From NCBI GenBank assembly GCA_963514095.1, contig OY741270.1:21482656-21546655 (forward strand): DNA of 64,000 nt. The letters are read 5' to 3'. Made by a program: the position numbers and the translations under genes. This DNA is from Eutrigla gurnardus (Eukaryota > Chordata > Actinopteri > Perciformes > Triglidae). The first letter of the stretch is position 1, and every line of letters starts with the position of its first letter. The notes under the pieces were generated by a model. That model did no database searches. It was not told where the DNA came from and saw only the letters and a list, made by a program, of their open reading frames with translations. Of this stretch, positions 60,750 through 64,000 are shown one piece after another.

Positions 60750-61240
60750 AACCATCAAGAACTCAAGAGTGGGGTTCATGCCTGATTTGATCATCACCTC
60801 TAATTGGAAGATCATTTTCATAAAGCCTTTCAAATCGCTGACAGCTTCTGTCCTCCATTTCTGTCTATCTCTACAACTCTTTCGCCGTATTTTTCCCCCC
60901 CATGTTTAAAAAAAATATGCCCTCGGCAGAAGGCGAGCAATTTTGAGGGGGATGCTGGGAGTTTGCTGATATTCCAGGTATTTTAAGCTTTTGGGTCCAC
61001 ATGGGTGTAATGGACTTATTCTCAAGCAGTTCTTGTCTCTCTAATTAGTGTTCCCCCCTCGAGCCGTAACAAGGGCACTGACGAGAGAGGCTTTTTCCCA
61101 ATGATAATGTGAATGGATACCTGCAGGGGGAGATTTCTGCACAGTTCCTCATCCTGTCAGCCACTCTGGGTAACACAGGGGCTTAATGAACCTGAAAACA
61201 AGACACTGTGTGTGGTGAGGGGTGTGTGCGTGTGTGGGCG
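60750..61240. other. Unique DNA, no gene seen
   Basis: The sequence is complex in parts (60780-61180) with no exon pattern. Confidence 0.45.
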
Positions 61241-61243
61241 CAC

Positions 61244-61245
<2 letters not shown>

Positions 61246-61275
<30 letters not shown>
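61246..61275 (+). repeat. (GT)15 microsatellite
   Basis: A perfect alternating GT array preceded by an imperfect GT/GC-rich segment from about 61205. Confidence 0.97.
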
Positions 61276-61279
<4 letters not shown>

Positions 61280-63150
61280 CCAGATGGGAGCTGTACAGTA
61301 CCGTAGAGCTGGCTGTGGTGTATTTCTAAAAAAAATACAGTGCATCTCTGGTGAGGAATCGCCACTTGGTGTCATGATATGAAGTCAATTATTTGTCTGT
61401 ATGTTTATGATTTCATGGAGTATGTCAGCTGTAAATGTGGCAACCGGCGTCGGCAACTCGCCACATTCACACAGGCGCAGCTTACCCTGAGCTAAAGAAC
61501 CCCGAGTTGAACCACACGCATGGAGCTGCCGAACATGTAATGTGATACGCGTGTCCTGCCCCGCTGGAGGGTTTGACTGATAAGTTGACACCGTGTGGAG
61601 ATGCATATCTGGGGTGCACGCAATGTCACAAATGTCATGTATGATCGATCGAATGGCACACTCGTCTGAGCGAGAGGTCATTGCTCTCCATATAGAGCCA
61701 GGGGGTGGGAACGGGGACAGAACGCTCGGTCAGCACATGGTCACATTTTGGACCCCCCCCTCCCCGAGTGGATAATGAGCTGAGCTGTTGTCGGTGGAGC
61801 ACACGTCACCCCGTGTGACATTAGACTCACTCAATCCTGCCAGTCTAACCTGTGCTTCATCTCGGACACTGGGCCCTTCCCACGACTACCTTCTCAAGCT
61901 GGCTGACATTGAATGATGTGTTTGTTTATTATGTCTGATAGGTGTCATGTCAGGCATGCATTAAGTCCTTGCAAAGTGAGCCATGCATTTCTTTTCTTTT
62001 TTTTTGCTTCCGTAATAGTGCTGTGGAGCAAAGCAGGAAAACACTTGCTTGAGGACAAAGCGATGGGGAATGTCTATGACAAGCAAAAAAAACTCAAGTA
62101 TATAAACAGGAGAAATATGGACATGTTGTGTATGAGGGATGCAGAAAGACAAAGAGACAGAAAAACAGACAGAAAGAGGGGAAAGACTGAGAGATGGAGG
62201 AAGGGAGCCACAGATGTGGTGGGGCCTCGGGCGATACAAGTCATTATGGTGTAAACTGCTCCAGTGGTGATGTTTGTGGGGAGAGCAGAGAGGTCACCGG
62301 CTCGGTGTGTGTCAAGCAATACATGCAGGCATAGACATAAGCAGAGGCGCACACACACATAGGAAATTGAGACAACATCTGGATATGTGCCACCTGCCTA
62401 GAGGAAGTCATCTAGTTTACACGCAGTACAGGAGGGGGTTTGTCCCTTTCCTGGATGTGCAACCTTCATGCTAGCCTGCACCACTGGGGAGAGGATGGAG
62501 GACGAAGTGGAGAGTGAAGAGCGTGCAAACCAAATGACACACTTTTACAGGGATTAAGTGCGAAAGTAAACAGGGATATCGTGAGTTGGGACAGGAAACG
62601 GACAAAATGCACACCGCCGCCGCCGCCTCCTCCCGCGCACTCGCTATCGTGTCATCACAGTTGCTTGTTTTACTCAGCTGCGATGGCCCTGGTCCGAGGT
62701 GCCGGGTGGACGGGGCTTTATGCGTGGCAAACCAATTGGAGGGCATTAAATTGAGATGATAAAGCTATTTCAGAGTTTAACAGGAAAGATCGAATTTAAG
62801 ATAAAAAAAAAAAAATCAAATTGCAATTTTTTTGTTGGCTTTTTACGTCTTTGTGCCTTTGTGAGCATTAAAGTAAGAAGAAAAAATGGAGGGAAAAAAA
62901 GACAGGAGACACAAAACTCTGCGCTAAGTATTGACCATCTGGCTCCAGCCCAAGCTAGCGTGCCACAAAACAATTGCATTCATTAGGTTAATTTATCATG
63001 GTGGTAAGCTCAATTTACTTTTGCTTGTGCGAGCGTGCCTCATTAAGATTCAGCCTGCCGTTTCCTCGGGCCGTGTTGTGATCATTCACACAGGGTTAAA
63101 GCATTTTGGACCAGATAGGAAGCACTCCAGGGTTATCTGCCAGACCTAAA
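61280..63150. other. Unique DNA, no gene seen
   Basis: The stretch 61380-61720 is complex and CpG-containing. A purine-rich stretch is at 62140-62210 and a short (GCC)n-like patch at about 62613-62627. Frames up to 113 codons lack domains. Confidence 0.4.
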
Positions 63151-63179
63151 CTGTTTAAATAAAGGCAGCAAAAGAAGAG

Positions 63180-63390
63180 GTGGAGAGAGGGATTACGGTG
63201 GCAAATGAGAGAATGAGAAAGAGATGGGGAGGGGAGGGGGGGGGGGGGTGTCAGAGAAGGAGTGATCTAAAGAAGAATGCAGTCGAAGAGCAGTGGGGAG
63301 AAAGAAAAGCTGGGCTCTCGGTTGACAGAATGGATGTTGCGGGGCCGCGCTGGAAGAGGAATGGAGAAAGAGCGAGGGAAGGGAAGGCAC
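63180..63390 (+). repeat. Purine-rich tract including a G13 run
   Basis: The plus strand is mainly A and G, with G13 at 63236-63248. The frames through it on both strands are low-complexity artefacts. Confidence 0.7.
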
Positions 63391-64000
63391 GTGACTAAAT
63401 GTATTCTGATAACTGAACAGCAGATGTCTCGCATGGAGCTCCTTTGTTGCCTGAACAGCAGGACCCTGCACTTCAGTGGGCTCACTTCACACCGCATTCA
63501 TTTGCCTGCCAGCTGCCAATTTAGGGTAGAGAGAGTGAAGGGAGGGAGGCTCACACCAGTCCGTCCCTCCCTCCCCTCCCTCCCTCGGCATGTCTTGCAG
63601 AGAGGCTGCCATTCCGTTCCCTCTTTCCCCCCGGTGGCCTGTACAATTAGTGATCTGCATAACCACCCACACCTCCACGCACTGCTCTCGCCGAGCAGAG
63701 GGGGAGCTGCCTTTGTCTTTTGGCTGCTGTACAATGAGTCGCTTTAGACTTGGCTGGGAGCCAGGAGCCGTGGCACAAAACCGCATGTTCTTGACGGATG
63801 ACGAATACTCCCAGAGTCTTGTTTCCTCGTGCAGCCGATTTGGCAGGTCAGAGATGAACTGCGGTGGCGGCGGCGGCCGTTCTACAGCCCTCTCCTCCTG
63901 AAGTGTAGAAGTTTCTGAATGTGAAGTCTTTATTATCCTCCCGGGTAGCTTTTTTGAAAAGGAGCACACCGTCATTAAGCGCACAAAGCCCACAGTTCAT
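63390..64000. other. GC-richer unique DNA, no confident gene
   Basis: This stretch has a higher GC content than most of the window and overlapping frames on both strands (156 codons on plus, 168 on minus). A CCCTCCC-type pyrimidine run lies at 63563-63585 and a (GGC)n-like run at 63861-63877. The two long frames exclude each other as coding, and neither shows a domain. It may be conserved regulatory DNA, or an exon may begin beyond the window. Confidence 0.35.

Noticed and set aside
63487..63993. Minus-strand frame of 168 codons, overlapping a plus-strand frame of 156 codons
   Set aside because: The sequence is GC-richer, so long frames occur by chance on both strands. Neither shows a motif, and they exclude each other.

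Overview
The window reads as non-coding DNA from a ray-finned fish, most likely a percomorph. The evidence is the AT-leaning composition (by eye roughly 40% GC), many long (CA)n/(GT)n microsatellites, and several repeat families I recognise from teleost genomes: a tRNA-headed SINE, a retroposon with a (GGAT)n tail, and short elements with TAATCG-type, CCGATATATCGG-type, GTAACGG-type and 'AATCGATTC'-type ends. I found no complete protein gene, rRNA, canonical tRNA, CRISPR array or bacterial feature. Nearly all open frames are short and fall in low-complexity, repeat or conserved-looking non-coding sequence. Only two intervals have exon architecture (acceptor, open frame, donor): a good but short one on the minus strand at 45698-45795 and a weaker one on the plus strand at 41695-41977. 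Neither could be matched to a family.

Layout. 1-5.9 kb: AT-rich DNA, a possible regulatory block near 1.3-2.1 kb, a G-rich tract, a retroposon with perfect target-site duplication (TSD) at 2.4 kb, then a pile-up of teleost repeats at 3.3-3.7 kb and 5.7-5.9 kb. 6-15 kb: complex unique sequence that looks like clustered conserved non-coding elements (8.7-9.4 and 10.3-10.7 kb are the best), a perfect 12-bp hairpin at 9.6 kb, a minus-strand SINE with 15-bp TSD at 11.4-11.6 kb and a 130-bp (GT)n array. 15-33 kb: microsatellites between blocks of complex sequence (19.7-20.5, 22.6, 23.9-24.4, 30.6 kb). 33-38 kb: a strand-asymmetric purine tract, regulatory-looking blocks, a perfect inverted hormone-receptor-type site at 35.85 kb and a nested pair of transposons at 37.9-38.5 kb. 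38-49 kb: an internal duplication (40.4 and 41.35 kb) flanking the densest homeodomain-type AT-rich block, a GC-rich open stretch, a second (GGAT)n-tailed retroposon, an inverted repeat pair, the candidate exon, and two more regulatory-looking blocks (47.0-48.7 kb). 49-64 kb: a degenerate teleost repeat, a perfect stem-loop at 51.3 kb, a (GA)n-G20 composite, another G20 run, and mixed unique and simple-repeat DNA.

The overall picture is a gene desert, or a very large intron, of the kind that surrounds developmental transcription-factor genes and carries their distal enhancers. That is an inference: no cross-species alignment was possible, so every conserved-element call rests on sequence texture alone. 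The most useful observations to follow are the transposon family that carries a CTCF-like core in two copies, the nested insertion, the perfect inverted receptor site, the duplicated 0.1-kb unit around a dense ATTA block, and the minus-strand exon candidate.
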